Source of the DNA: Kudoa neothunni
Taxonomy: Eukaryota; Cnidaria
DNA length: 64,000 bases
Reading direction: 5' to 3'
Assembly: GCA_964304625.1 (NCBI GenBank)
Contig: OZ199838.1
Span: forward strand, 5,518,001 to 5,582,000
How positions within the stretch are numbered: position 1 is the first letter of the stretch; each line of letters begins with the position of its first letter. Both the position numbers and the translations under genes were made by a program. The notes under the pieces were generated by a model. It worked only from the letters and a program-made list of their open reading frames with translations, had not been told where the DNA came from and did not search any database. Shown one piece after another: positions 44,047-56,343 of this stretch.

Positions 44047-46029
44047 TATATATATATAAAATCTTTTGTCTGTCAGTGCGTCTGTGTGTCCACAAATGCG
44101 CATGTGCCATGGAGAAACTTTTTTTAAATACAAATCTCAGTTTTCATTTGAATAGATGACACCGTTAATAACAAATCATTCATTTACTTAGAAATATAAA
44201 TATAATCAATATCGTTATCAGAAATAAGGAGCTTTCTGGTTGTGTATATCAATAAGTAGATTAAAAGTACCTGAATAATATGGATGTTTGTTTACTTCGG
44301 GGTGATAGCCAATTGAAATGAACTTTCATTCGTCATATGCAAAGAGAATCTGTAAATTTGGTATAAAATATTCTCAAAATGTTACATATGCCTGTTAAAG
44401 TAATTTTAAGACAGATAATGCCACTAGAGCCATATTTACAAGAGTTGTTGCATTTCCTTTAAAATTTGAAGCGTAACCAAATTATTTAGGATGTATTTTC
44501 ACTTTTCAAATATTAAAGATATAATTAAGGGATATAGATTATGATCATTTTAAATAAAACACATAATTTGAGATTATAAGTTGTTGCCACGTTGGAATAA
44601 TTTGGTTCTCTATACGCCTTCTAAAAACGATGTAGGATGTGTGTAGAGTTTTCAAATAATTAAATTTTTTTGATAACTTCTTAAATGAAAATTTCTTTCT
44701 ATCAAATATATCGATTGAGATTGAAACTATGCTCGTCTTTCGATAAATATTCACTCATTTTTTAGTTTTTCTAAACTTTCTTGAAAAATAGCTGACATCA
44801 CCAATTCGATAAGTTTTTATATTTGATGAGATAATTTTTTAAATAATTTTTAAGTTCATAGTAATATATTTATTCCCCACCCCCAGACCTTAAGATTAAT
44901 ATTCAGATCAATATACTGTTTTCTTTAGGCTCGCATTAATTCATTATGAAAAAAAGCTTCGTGAAAATATGCGACACCGAATTCTAGGCGTAGTTTAAGA
45001 ATTTATATTCACGATTACTTTTTCACATAATACAGTCCCCTCCCAATACGCGCCATGTAAGTTAATAAGAAATTATTGGTCTATTCGATCTAACCGACAT
45101 TTTCACAAAGTTTTCGTTAACCTAAGAAAAGTTAAATATAAAATAAATTTATTAGAACAATCAAACAGCATGTTTATTTTAAAAAGGGTGCACTCCTTCG
45201 AGAAAACCAGTTGATATTTAAGCATTACTGTAATTTTTCCACCCCAAAACACCTTTACAATTTAGATTTAATCATATTCTGTTAATTAAATTTGTATATT
45301 TATGTTAAAAAACAAAGGTTGCATTTATTAAAAAATCGGGAAATTACGTTAAAACAGTGAATACCTAAGTTACCACTCACAGATTATTAAAACCTCATTA
45401 ACATCCTTTATAAAATTGCGACATAGGAGTGACAATTAGTATTTTTATTTCAGACGCATCTTAGGTTTATGTTGTTATTTTTTTATCGTTTGTAGATTAA
45501 TAATAACATTATAACTAGGAGGATTAGTTTTTATCGCAAGATTTTTAAAAGAATTTAAGGTCCTATTTAAGTTACTTAATGATTTTGTTTAGTGAATAAA
45601 TAAACTTTAATCGTTAATTAAATTTCTCATAAAATTATATTCATTATATTTTTGGCCATAATTTGTAAAATAAACTCGAAAATACTCATTAATTTCAACC
45701 AATACCCCTATCTATATTTGAATGTAAAATGCTTGCATAATTTTGTTGATTGAATCATCACATTTCAAAAGTAATGACAAGCTTTAAATGCATCAATTAA
45801 AATAGAAAAATAAAAATTACAGTGTTTAACGTGTTAATTAGATTAACTCTTTCGTAGAATTTCACCATTCAAAAATAAAATTAAAAGTTAAAATTTGCAA
45901 TCACACAGTACCAGGCAAAGCTGGGCATTAGCGTTATTTACTTAAAATTGAAAATTCTTTAGAACGCGCCAGGTTTTAGCCTACTTGGCTGGGCAAGGAA
46001 GCCTTCGCGAAGGGGGGCTTTTGCGCTAG
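44047..46029 (+). mobile_element. Helitron-like non-autonomous element (candidate)
   Basis: Starts T-C-T-A-T-A-T-A-T-A... after an A (44046) and ends C-T-A-G before a T (46030), the A/T insertion rule of Helitrons. Twelve bases before CTAG is a perfect 12 bp palindrome, CCTTCGCGAAGG (46002-46013), matching the 3' hairpin the family requires. The 5' zone has the (TA)n then G-T-C-T-G-T-C-A-G-T-G-C-G-T-C-T-G-T composition seen in many such elements; the 3' zone has A-C-C-A-G-G-C-A-A-A-G-C-T-G-G-G (about 45910). No Rep/helicase coding. A 69-codon frame at 44754-44545 is unrecognised. Judged from termini only. Confidence 0.5.
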
Positions 46030-47435
46030 TATCATAATTTTATTCTTCCAGAAAAAAATCATCTTTACATTCATAATATCTTATATATTTGGTGTATACG
46101 ACTATAACATATTTTAATTGTTCGTTAATAGCAGAATTTAGGTAAAATCTCATAACTTGATCAGTGGCCCGTAGCAAAAGGTTTGTACGATATGTCAACA
46201 CTTGACTTCTTTATTTCTCCTTTATCAACGGAAATTATACTTTAAAATTACTCGAAACAAATAATTTCACGATTATACAAGTATTATGTCTATTTATAAT
46301 AAAAAACTGTGTACAACCTAGAATACCTAATATATGTACAAGTGGATAATTTCTGTACAGCGTTCTCATTAATTTGAATTCCTATTTGTATTTTATTTAT
46401 TTTCACATTCCTATTTTGATTATAAGGCCAAAAATACGTAGAAAAAGATTTAATCATTCTTAATCTTGGTTCCGACGCATATTAGCATGGTTCAACACCG
46501 CCACAAACAGTTAATCTGAACAATGTCATCGTGGTTTAATTCATCCACCTTGCTGCAATTTGTAGATTACATTGGTTGCTATAATGGAAATGTCATAAAC
46601 GTGGCACATTGAAAATTACATCTTTATTTAGTAAAAATTCATTGAGAGGATATTTTAATAACTACATGGATATGATAACCGCTACCATTCGCAACGACGT
46701 GATACCTATTTACTACAGATTTACGAATGAAACAACATTCGTTTGAATCCTTAAAATAAAAATTTTTATTAGATTAATTGTTAAACTAAATTTTTGACTG
46801 TAACTTAGACAAGCAGTCTTCTGTACGGTACTATACACATGAACATAAATATTCCTTGGATAATCTAAAATATTATTGAGTGCATATATATGGAAAATTT
46901 ATTTCTCAAATCAAGAAATTAGTACGGAAAAAATCTTTATTCATATAGCGCAACTAATTAAATAAATTATAGATGATTTGAAACAAACAAAAAAATACGT
47001 GCCAATATTAGTGACAAAGTGATAATAAATGGAGATGGGAAATATTATACCTTTGTTATATGTGTATATATATATAAACTAACCACATTAGGTACCATCA
47101 TTTATAGTTTAATCCGAACAAACGTGATGTTTCAAAGAGCATATGATAAAAAAAGAAAGGATACTCCCTAAAATCCCCGAAATAGCTCTTGAGTGATGGC
47201 GATTAAATAGTAGTTGATTCTTTATGTAAAAACTATGAGATTAAAATATAACCAGATTGATAACAATAAATATTAATTGTTACTAACTTTAAGCAAAAAT
47301 TAAGAAGTATTAGAAATAGATTAAGTAAACGCCAAGAGTTATTGTAGAAGTCAGTAATATCATTTTTGAAACCTTTAATCTAGCGTTCATTCATATTAAA
47401 ACAGTGAATATAGGTGTTGTTGGTAAGTATGAAAA
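46030..47435. other. Intergenic upstream of nucleoside hydrolase 2
   Basis: No gene or repeat pair. A (TA)n tract at about 47067 is the only simple sequence of note. Confidence 0.3.
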
Positions 47436-48403
47436 ATGAAAATTATTATCGATTGTGATCCTGGAGTGGATGATATGCAAGCCATAATTATGGCCGTTGC
47501 GGCTAAACATGTGGAAATTGTTGCCATCACTGCATTACCTGGAAATGCTGTAGCCGATCAAACCTACATCAACATTCAAAAAATATTATACCACTGCAAT
47601 CGCACAGATATCCCAGTGTATAAAGGACAACGGGTAAATTTCATGGGTGATGAGGTTTCGTCCGATGGCTACTTTGGGGCTGACGGTTTATGTGAGTTGA
47701 ATCTCAAACATGATAAAACTATACCACCTCAACAACTCAACAGTATCCAAGCTCTTCTTCACTACACAGAAAAGTATCCTGGAGAAATTCATCTTATTGC
47801 CATAGGCCCTTTAACCAATCTTGCCACTGCGTATCTCCTCGATAGTTCGTTTCCTCAAAAGCTGGCCTCATTGCATATAATGGGTGGAGATCGTTCAGAA
47901 ACCACCTCCTACAATGTGACAAAATATGCTGAATTTAACTGCTACTGCGATCCCCTGCTTGGAAATTGGTAACTAAAAATTTTAGGTTGCCTGGTAACAA
48001 AAAAATTAACGTGATCGACTTCACATTTTGTGTCGAAAACATGCTTCCTCTTCCATTTTTGAAGAGCTATTTTCAAAATTCCGAATCTCAACACCCCCAA
48101 AATAAAAAAGCTCAGTTGGTGAGGATGACACATGAGTTTATGTCGAAAAAATTCACAAGCTTTGGAGCTGTTACCGCAGATCCGTTCGCATTGTTCCTGT
48201 GTATTTATCCCCAATACAAATTCACCGGAAAAGCTGCTTTTATTGAAAAGGTTCACATGGAAGGTGAAACTTACGGTCACACCGAATTCCGTTATGATGA
48301 AAATGGAAATCTTCTATTGATTGATCAAATCGATTTTGATAATTTCCTTCGCCTTATGTTGGAATCAATACAATCCAACACTAATACCACCAACTCCATC
48401 TAA
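47436..48403 (+). CDS. Nucleoside hydrolase, copy 2, one frame break
   Basis: Same family as copy 1, opening directly at M-K-I-I-I-D-C-D-P-G-V-D-D with no leader. Blocks: G-N-A-V-A-D-Q-T-Y-I-N-I, D-G-Y-F-G-A-D-G-L-C-E-L, G-P-L-T-N-L-A-T-A-Y, M-G-G-D-R-S-E-T-T, Y-A-E-F-N-C-Y-C-D-P. The frame closes at 47972 because a C run near 47953 has four C where copy 3 has five. Past that base the reading continues normally to a stop at 48403. The late motif is A-V-T-A-D-P-F-A-L, with Ala in place of the catalytic His. The C-terminus (E-S-I-Q-S-N-T-N-T-T-N-S-I) differs from copy 3. Either a pseudogene by one indel or a sequence error; otherwise the copy is well conserved. Confidence 0.85.
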
Positions 48404-49594
48404 TATTTATAATGTATTTATTGATCACGCGTAGTATTTGTGTATAGTTTCAATTTTTTTGTTTATTAGCGTTTTATGACAAAACAGTGTTGTTTAAAAA
48501 TCATGAAAATTGTTTTAGATGAGTAAAGTCGTGGATGTTCGATTTAAAATAGGTTTCATATAGAGGGAGTTAAATATTTTGTATTAATTGTCGGTTTTTT
48601 TAATTGCGCGGCATCTCTGTTATTATTGAATACCCATCATTTTTCTAATCAACTTACGAGGTGCATGTAAAATTTTGTAAATAACGTAGAAAGTCTTCTC
48701 AATATTAATCTGATTAAAATATTGAGTTATCGTTGAGGCAAATAAAATCAATTTTTGGTCTCACTACTACCTTAGGTCATTAAATAATTTTTTCTTTTGT
48801 CTCGGCGACAAAAAATCTGAATTTATTTTACCGAAAGGGGGATATAAAATTAAGGCGATCTCTCTTACATGATCCAAACACTTGACAATCGTCTTAAGGA
48901 AATCTTCTACATATGCGAGATATCTCAAAATAACTTATTTTACGTTTATTAGAAACGCGTTATAATTTTTTAACGATTTTTAATAGGCAAAAGCAACTCA
49001 CGTTTCTTACACCTAAATCCGACGTGATATGGATGGCTATAACTTTGAATTAGTAAGTCAATTAAATCTTATTTAATCAACTTTAAACATACAATGTCTA
49101 TAGTTTCAGAAATATTGATGGAAATTAGCTATTGAAATGAAGGTAATAAGTGAATTATTGGGGTCGTATTGATTGAAATACTTTGGGGATCAGTAAGAAA
49201 AATAATATTATCACTACAAAGATTAATATTCAGCGTTATGAAAGATTAAATTTACAAATTCTTCCTTTCTTAGATAAAAAAGCTATTAACTTTAAAAAAA
49301 ATTATCATATGTTTTTTGGATAAAGCCAAGTGTAACGTGTATAATAGCATGATTCTTTAATAAAAACCGCATACGAAAAGAATAAATTAAAATAAATACT
49401 TGAATTATCTTAATAAAATGCATATACCAAAATTACAATCATTAATAATGGTAATAACAGGAAAAACAAATTTATTTATTCCAATAATTTAATAAATCTG
49501 CTTAAAAGAATACTATAAAAACATAAGTCTTGTAAAATTAGGAATTAAAATTTAATTCAATAAAACTTTTAGCAGGCATATATACATATAAAAA
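48404..49594. other. Spacer between the two tandem nucleoside hydrolases
   Basis: AT-rich. No similarity to the flank upstream of copy 2 was noticed. No gene. Confidence 0.35.
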
Positions 49595-50548
49595 ATGGTC
49601 GAAAAAATGAAAATTATTATTGATTGTGATCCTGGAGTCGACGATATGGAAACCATAATAATGGCCATCGCGGCTAGGCATGTGGAAATTGTTGCCATCA
49701 CTACAGTTGCTGGTAACACTGTAGCCGATCAAACCTACATCAACATTAAAAAAATATTATACCACTGCAATCGCACAGATATCCCAGTGTATAAAGGACA
49801 ACGGGTAAATTTCATGGGTGATGAGGTTTCGTCCGATGGCTACTTTGGGGCTGACGGTTTATGTGAGTTGAATCTCAAACATGATAAAACTATACCACCT
49901 CAACAACTCAACAGTATCCAAGCTCTTCTTCGCTACACAGAAAAGTATCCTGGAGAAATTCATCTTATTGCCATAGGCCCTTTAACCAATCTTGCCACTG
50001 CGTATCTCCTCGATAGTTCGTTTCCTCAAAAGCTGGCCTCATTGCATATAATGGGTGGAGATCGTTCAGAAACTACCAAAAATAATATAACAAAATATGC
50101 TGAATTTAACTGCTACTGCGATCCCCCTGCTTGGAAATTGGTAACTAAAAATTTTAGGTTGCCTGGTAACAAAAAAATTAACGTGATCGACTTCACATTT
50201 TGTGTCGAAAACATGCTTCCTCTTCCATTTTTGAAGAGCTATTTTCAAAATTCCGAATCTCAACACCCCCAAAATAAAAAAGCTCAGTTGGTGAGGATGA
50301 CATATGAGTTTATGTCGAAAAAATTCACAAGCTTTGGAGATACAACTGCCGATCCTTTCGCATTGTTTGTTTGTATTTATCCCCAATACAAATTCACCGG
50401 AAAAGCTGCTTTTATTGAAAAGGTTCACATGGAAGGTGAAACTTACGGTCACACCGAATTCCGTTATGATGAAAATGGAAATCTTCTATTGATTGATCAA
50501 ATCGATTTTGATAATTTCCTTCGCCTTATGTTGGAATCACTAAAATAA
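49595..50548 (+). CDS. Nucleoside hydrolase, copy 3, intact
   Basis: Single-exon frame of 317 residues, the family's usual length. M-V-E-K-M-K-I-I-I, then the calcium motif D-C-D-P-G-V-D-D (residues 10-17), G-N-T-V-A-D-Q, D-G-Y-F-G-A-D-G-L, G-P-L-T-N-L-A, M-G-G-D, and A-E-F-N-C-Y-C-D-P-P-A-W. The Ca-binding Asp of the late motif is kept (T-A-D-P-F-A-L) but the His before it, the proton donor in the protozoal enzymes, is Ala; copy 1 has Cys there. It either acts by another donor, has weak activity, or uses a different substrate. A second in-frame ATG four codons in aligns with the start of copy 2. Long blocks are near identical to copy 2 (see findings). Confidence 0.92.
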   Translation: MVEKMKIIIDCDPGVDDMETIIMAIAARHVEIVAITTVAGNTVADQTYINIKKILYHCNRTDIPVYKGQRVNFMGDEVSSDGYFGADGLCELNLKHDKTIPPQQLNSIQALLRYTEKYPGEIHLIAIGPLTNLATAYLLDSSFPQKLASLHIMGGDRSETTKNNITKYAEFNCYCDPPAWKLVTKNFRLPGNKKINVIDFTFCVENMLPLPFLKSYFQNSESQHPQNKKAQLVRMTYEFMSKKFTSFGDTTADPFALFVCIYPQYKFTGKAAFIEKVHMEGETYGHTEFRYDENGNLLLIDQIDFDNFLRLMLESLK

Positions 50549-51339
50549 TCAATTTCATCCTTATCGACATACATTCTCTGACATTTTTCGGCATTTCGAT
50601 ATTATTTCATTGATCTTTTATTGACAATACAAGTTGTCATTTTTTGCAATCTGTGTATTATGCTATCTGTAATAGAATTTATATAATACAAGTGAATTCA
50701 TATATTTTATTTTTGAATTTTGATGAAAAACTTTTGGTTTGTATTTGTGAATAAAGTAAATACTAATTAAATAAGTGTTCTTATCTGCCAATTCGTTTGA
50801 ATTATTTCTTTAATTTTTTTCTTAAAAATTCAGAAAAATGAGTTAACGCTGAATAAGCATATTGGCTGATAAATGGGTTTCTATTGAAATATTAGAAATA
50901 AATATAAATGATTTATATATTTTTTAAGTATTTCTAATTTACAAAAATTGAATTTTAGTTCAACAGATAATCATTTATAAAACATGAAATTTTACCGAAT
51001 TTTAATTTTATAACCAAATTCTAATTAATAATGCCACTATTCTAATATATGACTTCATTTGGTTTTATTAATTTAAAAAATAAATTACATGACCTCATAT
51101 AAACAGTATAATACTTTTTTGATTCTAATGAATATTGATATCAAAATTATAAAATTTTTTACAAAATCTCTTATTACTCCTTACATTTTTACAAGACTAA
51201 TCATCGTACTCATACCATCTAAATATAAGAATAATTTTGATCAAATTAACTGTATGTAAAAAGAAGGGAATTAGTGTGTTTGCATCAACATAATCGTATG
51301 CGCCAGCAACATTTGTTTCTGATAGAAGAATATGTGGAA
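50549..51339. other. 3' flank and intergenic
   Basis: AT-rich, nothing recognised. Confidence 0.3.
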
Positions 51340-51698
51340 ACCCTTAGTTATAGAAACGTTAACACTTACGCGACGAACGGGGTATTTTAGGAACCCCAAT
51401 TATTTTGTTTTCCGAAATTTCTATTCTTACCTTTTTATTTTCTTTATAATTTTCCGTATAATCTTTTAATATCAAAAACTTTAATCTAAACTAGCAAAAA
51501 ATTCTTTCTTTAAGGTTATAAAATAATAGACTACTTTTTTAAACCAGTATATAATGAAGAATAATGTGTCAAAATATCTTTAATTTGGCTCTTTAAAATT
51601 ATTCTTACATTTTTATAAATCTTCACACATTTCGCCATTGAATGGTTCAAAAAAATATTAGATTTGCAATATTCATTAGGCCTGCCAATAAAATATCA

Positions 51699-52832
51699 GG
51701 TAATGGTAAATTTATGCGGCACCTAAGAAACGTCCTCTTACGCATTTTTTTCGCATTTCTTTGTTCATTATTCTTGATAATAAAATAATATGGAGAGAGA
51801 AAATTTGGCTCAAAACAATAGTTTCAAAATTTTGATAATTTTTCATCCGAATGCAGCTGGATACACGTGTAATCTTTATCTTTTTTCAAAAAACATTGAA
51901 TTGATCTCTAATTTGTTTTGATAATCATTTATAAATTCGTTCTATTTCGTATTATTCACCACATAAACACAAATTTTATAATATCAAATTTAATTATACA
52001 GGTTTTTATAGGTTTTAAACATGAATAGTTTAAAGGCGAGACGACAAACACGTGCTCTTAAAATATATTTTCTTAATTGTCTTGGAGCTGACGAGTTTTT
52101 TCAATAATTAATCAACATTTTATTTCAATGGGGAAAATAACTTAAAGCAGATTATAGGAAGTTATTACTGCTGAGGAGTAATTCTTACATGTGTGTTAGT
52201 ATAGCATAGGATAAACATGAAAATGTAGTTATAAAAAAACTTAAAAATAAAAAAATTGTTATTTCTATAAAATTATTAGTTTTAATCAATTATATATGTA
52301 CCGATTAAAATAATAACCCTAGTTAACATATTGTGTTCACATCTTGTAATATTCCCAATTAGTATATTTTGTCGAATTGTTTGTTAGGAAATTTCGGTAT
52401 ATAAAAAAAACTTATAAAACAATAAAAATATATTCTAACATTTTTTTTCCAACGTTTTACACATACTTCAATGTAAAAAGATTAATAAAAAATCATAAAC
52501 TAAAACAAATCTTACTACATTAATATCTATATTCAAAAGTTCACAAAGTATTTTATTAAAGCGAAAAATCTAAATAGTAATAATAAATAACTTTTGAATT
52601 AATAACTAAGAAAGAAACAATGTAATTCAATGTTTGTTGAAAAAAAGATGGAAATTACATGTGTATCCGACCGCATTCGGATGAAAAATTCTCAAAATTT
52701 TGAAGTTATTATCCTGAGCCAATTTTTTTCTCTTCATATTCTTTTATTTTATTATCAAGAATCGTGAAAATGAAATGCGATAAAACATGCGCAAGAGGAC
52801 TTTTTTTAGGTGCCGCATACTCTTCCATTACC
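51699..52832. mobile_element. Element with ~185 bp terminal inverted repeats
   Basis: 51699-51883 and 52648-52832 are inverted copies, from G-G-T-A-A-T-G-G through T-A-T-G-C-G-G-C-A-C-C-T-A-A and on to C-A-T-C-C-G-A-A-T-G-C and A-C-A-C-n-T-G-T-A-A-T, about 80-85% alike by eye. The 760 bp centre is AT-rich without a coding frame. No target duplication is clear, so I cannot give the superfamily. Confidence 0.75.
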
Positions 52833-53272
52833 ACAATCAGTTAGGTTCCCTTATTAAGTAAAATCAGTCAATTTGAGAGAAAAAAAACTTTTTTTGAATA
52901 ACTAAAAAATTTTGCGTAATCTCATTAGAATAAAACAATTGAAATTTAAAACGTGGGCATGCGTAGAATATGGTATCGGAAAGGTTATCGGTATCGGTGC
53001 AACCCTAGTATTTAGTGTTTAAAGGTCTTTGAATCTATCATATTTATTTAATTTTAACTAAAAATTAATTTATAAACGAATGAAAGGAATAAGAGTATGA
53101 CAAAGTTTTGATATTATCCTGAGATTTTTGTAAGATACGGGTGCTCTTAGTAGCATATTAATTTTGAAAGCATAGGTCGATTAATATTTAATTTTTTTCC
53201 AGCCGGGTTTTTCTTTTTACACCAACCATGATTTTTACCATCGAATGATAATTATAACAGAAAAGGTAGTTA

Positions 53273-55043
53273 CAGCAATGCCCCGATATTGCGTAATTAA
53301 AGATGTTTCGATGTTTTCTAACTTAACAAATTTCAACAACGTTTTCTATTTAACAGTTAACGTGTTTAGAAATGTGATCATTAATTTTTGGTTCAATCTA
53401 ATTTAAAATTATGGAAGTCGGTGGTCTCCTTATTGCGTGGCTTTTTTGATGAAATAATCCGATTAATCCTATTTTTGACCCCCAAAGTAACGGTGGGACG
53501 ATCTCAGAGAAGTATAACAAGAAAAAATTTAAATAATTCAATATTACGATTCGATTAAAGCAATACCAGATGCCACAATGATGACAATGAAACATTTTAA
53601 CCTACCAAGTAATGACTGGATTTTAGCTTTCAATAAATCAAGATAACTCATTCCTCTCTGGATAGAATATTATCAAAAAAGAACAAACTTATTAGTTCAA
53701 ACGTTTTAATTGATCGAATACGAGTTTCTTGGAGAAAATACACTCAGATTGAAAATGAGTTGTATGTTTGGATTGTAAGCATGCGAGAGAAAAAAGAATA
53801 TCTCCAAATTTATAATTAAAGGAAAGGCGATGCTTATAGCAAGTAAACTTCGAATCAAAGATTTTCATTCCAGTAATGGGTGGTTTTGCAATTTCAAAAA
53901 GCGGGTCAGTTTGAAAAACCAAAAGCTCCACGGAGAGGCAGGTAGTGCCGATACGATGGCAGTTACTAAATGGATTAAACAATGTTTGGATGTAATAAAT
54001 AATTACAATCATGAAAATATGTTTAATCTCGACGAATGTGCTCTTGTTTGTGAACAACTTCCCTAGCGTACTTATACAATAAAAAACGAGATCGAAGTGA
54101 GGGGTTTTAAACGATCAAAAAAAGAGTGACCGTGTTGGTAACTGCATCTTTAGTAGGAGAAAAACTTCCGCTTTATGTTATTGGTAAGTTTCAAAAACCA
54201 TTTTTTTAAAGGGGTGAATAATTCCCCCTGCAGATATTTCGCTCAAAAAATGGTTGGATGACAGAAGCCATTTTCTATGAGATATTAAAAGATTTGTATA
54301 ATAAATGTATTCGAGAGAGTACAAATGTTCTTATGATATTAGATCAATGCCCTTTTCACCCTCAATCAATTAATTCATTTAAAAACATCAAATTATTATT
54401 TCTTCTAAAAAAATACCGCCAACATCGCACAACCAATGGATCTCGGCGTTATTCATAATCTCAAGATAAACTACAGAATAATATTGGTTAAAAATTTTAT
54501 ATTTGACAATGATGACACAAATATTCTGAAATACACCATATTAGATTGTACAAATACACTAAAAATGTTTGGAAACAGTTAGTAATTCAGCTATAATAAA
54601 TTGTTTAATATACATAACGAAAAATCATTAATCGATTGTAATAGTGAAAATCAGAAAATTATTGATGGTATTAATTGTCGCTTGTCTGGTTTGATTATAT
54701 TAGATGACCTCGATGACGTTGACGCTATGGAAGAGACTAAAACTGTTCATGATGATGGATCTGATGGTTACAACACAAGCAAATTAAATAATTCTATGTG
54801 TCCTGAAGACCCCGATTTTGATTTAGAAGAAGAAACAACTAAAAGCCTCGATCAGCACAATTAGAAAGGCCTTTATAGCCGAAAACCCTTCAACTTTTCC
54901 CTCTCTACATCTCACCATGGGTCACTTATACATAATATTCATAAAGTGAGAGAAACAAACTAAAGCAGACAGTTATCTCGTCAACAAATAAAATATTATT
55001 ATAGCTGCGCATGCGCGACTCTCATTATATTGGGGTCTTACTG
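53273..55043 (+). mobile_element. Tigger/pogo element (53.3-55.0 kb copy)
   Basis: Ends C-A-G-C-A-A-T-G-C-C-C-C-G-A-T-A-T-T (left) and complement C-A-G-T-A-A-G-A-C-C-C-C-A-A-T-A-T (right) with TA on both sides (53271-53272, 55044-55045). Plus-strand transposase pieces: 53830-54066 with N-G-W-F-C-N-F-K-K-R-V and M-F-N-L-D-E-C-A-L; T-V-L-V-T-A-S-L-V-G-E-K-L-P-L-Y-V-I-G (54130-54185); L-M-I-L-D-Q-C-P-F-H-P (54330); and an acidic tail at 54601-54864. A handful of stops and frame changes. The same subfamily sits in the NLE1 intron. Confidence 0.87.
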
Positions 55044-55482
55044 TATTTAAAAATAAGGAAATATTCCTTCTTTTTAATATCACCATTGCAAAATGTAATT
55101 AACGAAAACTTTCGGATATCTTTGTTGTGGCGGTTTTGTCGGTTGTTCCTTTCAGAGGATAAATTCGCTTGAAAATCAACCTTGAGTTTTCCAATAATTA
55201 GTTAATAGCTTTATACACGCATAACCTATATTTTTGAGGAATTTCTTGTTTATTCTCGCTTTTGTTCTTAAAAGTGATGGTTACGAATTGCTTGCAATTT
55301 TTCCTAGCTGGTTAAATATCTCTATGTTTTGGGGGGTTACTTTTATTTTGAATTAAGTAATAACCACATAAAACAAATTTTTTACTACTGCGAACGAATT
55401 AAGTTGAAAAACCTCTGGGGTACCATAGGTATCCCCTTCGGCACACGCGTAAGTTTTTCGAGTTCCGTCTTCGGGGGGTTAA

Positions 55483-56343
55483 TAAGTTTTGTGTTTTAGT
55501 AATTTCACCTCCTTATATTACCATTGGGCATGTAATTTTTGAGTCAAATCGATTTCGATTTATTTAAACCGTCGATTTTGCCAGGGTGGTTCGACGTTTA
55601 TTTTTTCGGATTATTTCAGAAAGGATGCTTAATAAGAATGGGCAGAAAAAGGTGTAATTTGGAGAATTACATTGAGCATTGAGTTAATTTGGAAATTATT
55701 TAAAATGAATTTGTTTACAAATAATGCAAGTTATAGTTACCTATTAAACAAATCCATGTGCAAAAACATATTACATTATTGAAGCATCGTTCAATGATAG
55801 ACTCGTTAAAGCATGTCTCTTCTCGCCCTTTTTGTTATTTAGATACCATAAAAATCAAAAAATAAAGATTTGTTTTGTTCCAGCTGTAGTGTATGATGGA
55901 TTGCCGTTTAAAATTATGGACAGTTAGGAAGACTCAGAAGTTTTTCCTAAAATTATTGTCCCACAGAACGTTCACTTTCGAATGCAAAAACTTTTGTTGA
56001 TAAGCACTTACATTAATTAAATGAAGGAATTTTAGCAACGTCAACTTTGCAGATAATTTTGAAGGATCCTTAAAATTAAAATTACCGCTGTTTCGATCGC
56101 AGTAAAAAATTTTTCAGAGATTAGACATGTTCTTTCAGGGGAGAGAGTATCTCGTTAGAAAGAAGAAATCTCTATGGTACTATAATTATATTAAATCAGT
56201 GAAATTAAATATAATTTCATTATATTCTGTGTAATGTTAATTTGAGTTTTTTGCGTCAGAGATGTTTGTGTAGCTATGTGTATAATCTCCTCTGTGTAAA
56301 AGCATCGAACAATTAGACGTTTATTCATAGACGTCAATTTAAA
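55483..56343. other. Intergenic
   Basis: No gene or repeat end recognised. Confidence 0.3.

Larger units (their letters stand above)
51340..55482. mobile_element. Possible old TTAA-type element split by later insertions
   Basis: Two inverted blocks 4 kb apart match: near 51368 A-C-T-T-A-C-G-C-G then G-A-A-C-G-G-G-G-T-A and A-A-C-C-C-C; near 55395-55455 the complement A-C-T-T-A-C-G-C-G, G-A-A-G-G-G-G-A-T-A and T-A-C-C-C-C. The right block ends G-G-G-G-G-G followed by TTAA (55479-55482). The left outer edge reads C-C-C-T-T-A-G without an intact TTAA. The interior is almost filled by two other elements (51699-52832 and 53273-55043). No transposase of its own was found. Confidence 0.38.

Noticed and set aside
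47942-48280. Minus-strand 112-codon frame, and a 128-codon one at 50066-50452
   Set aside because: Both are antisense shadows of the nucleoside hydrolase coding sequence.
53692-54057. Minus-strand 121-codon frame
   Set aside because: Antisense to the Tigger transposase at 53830-54066.
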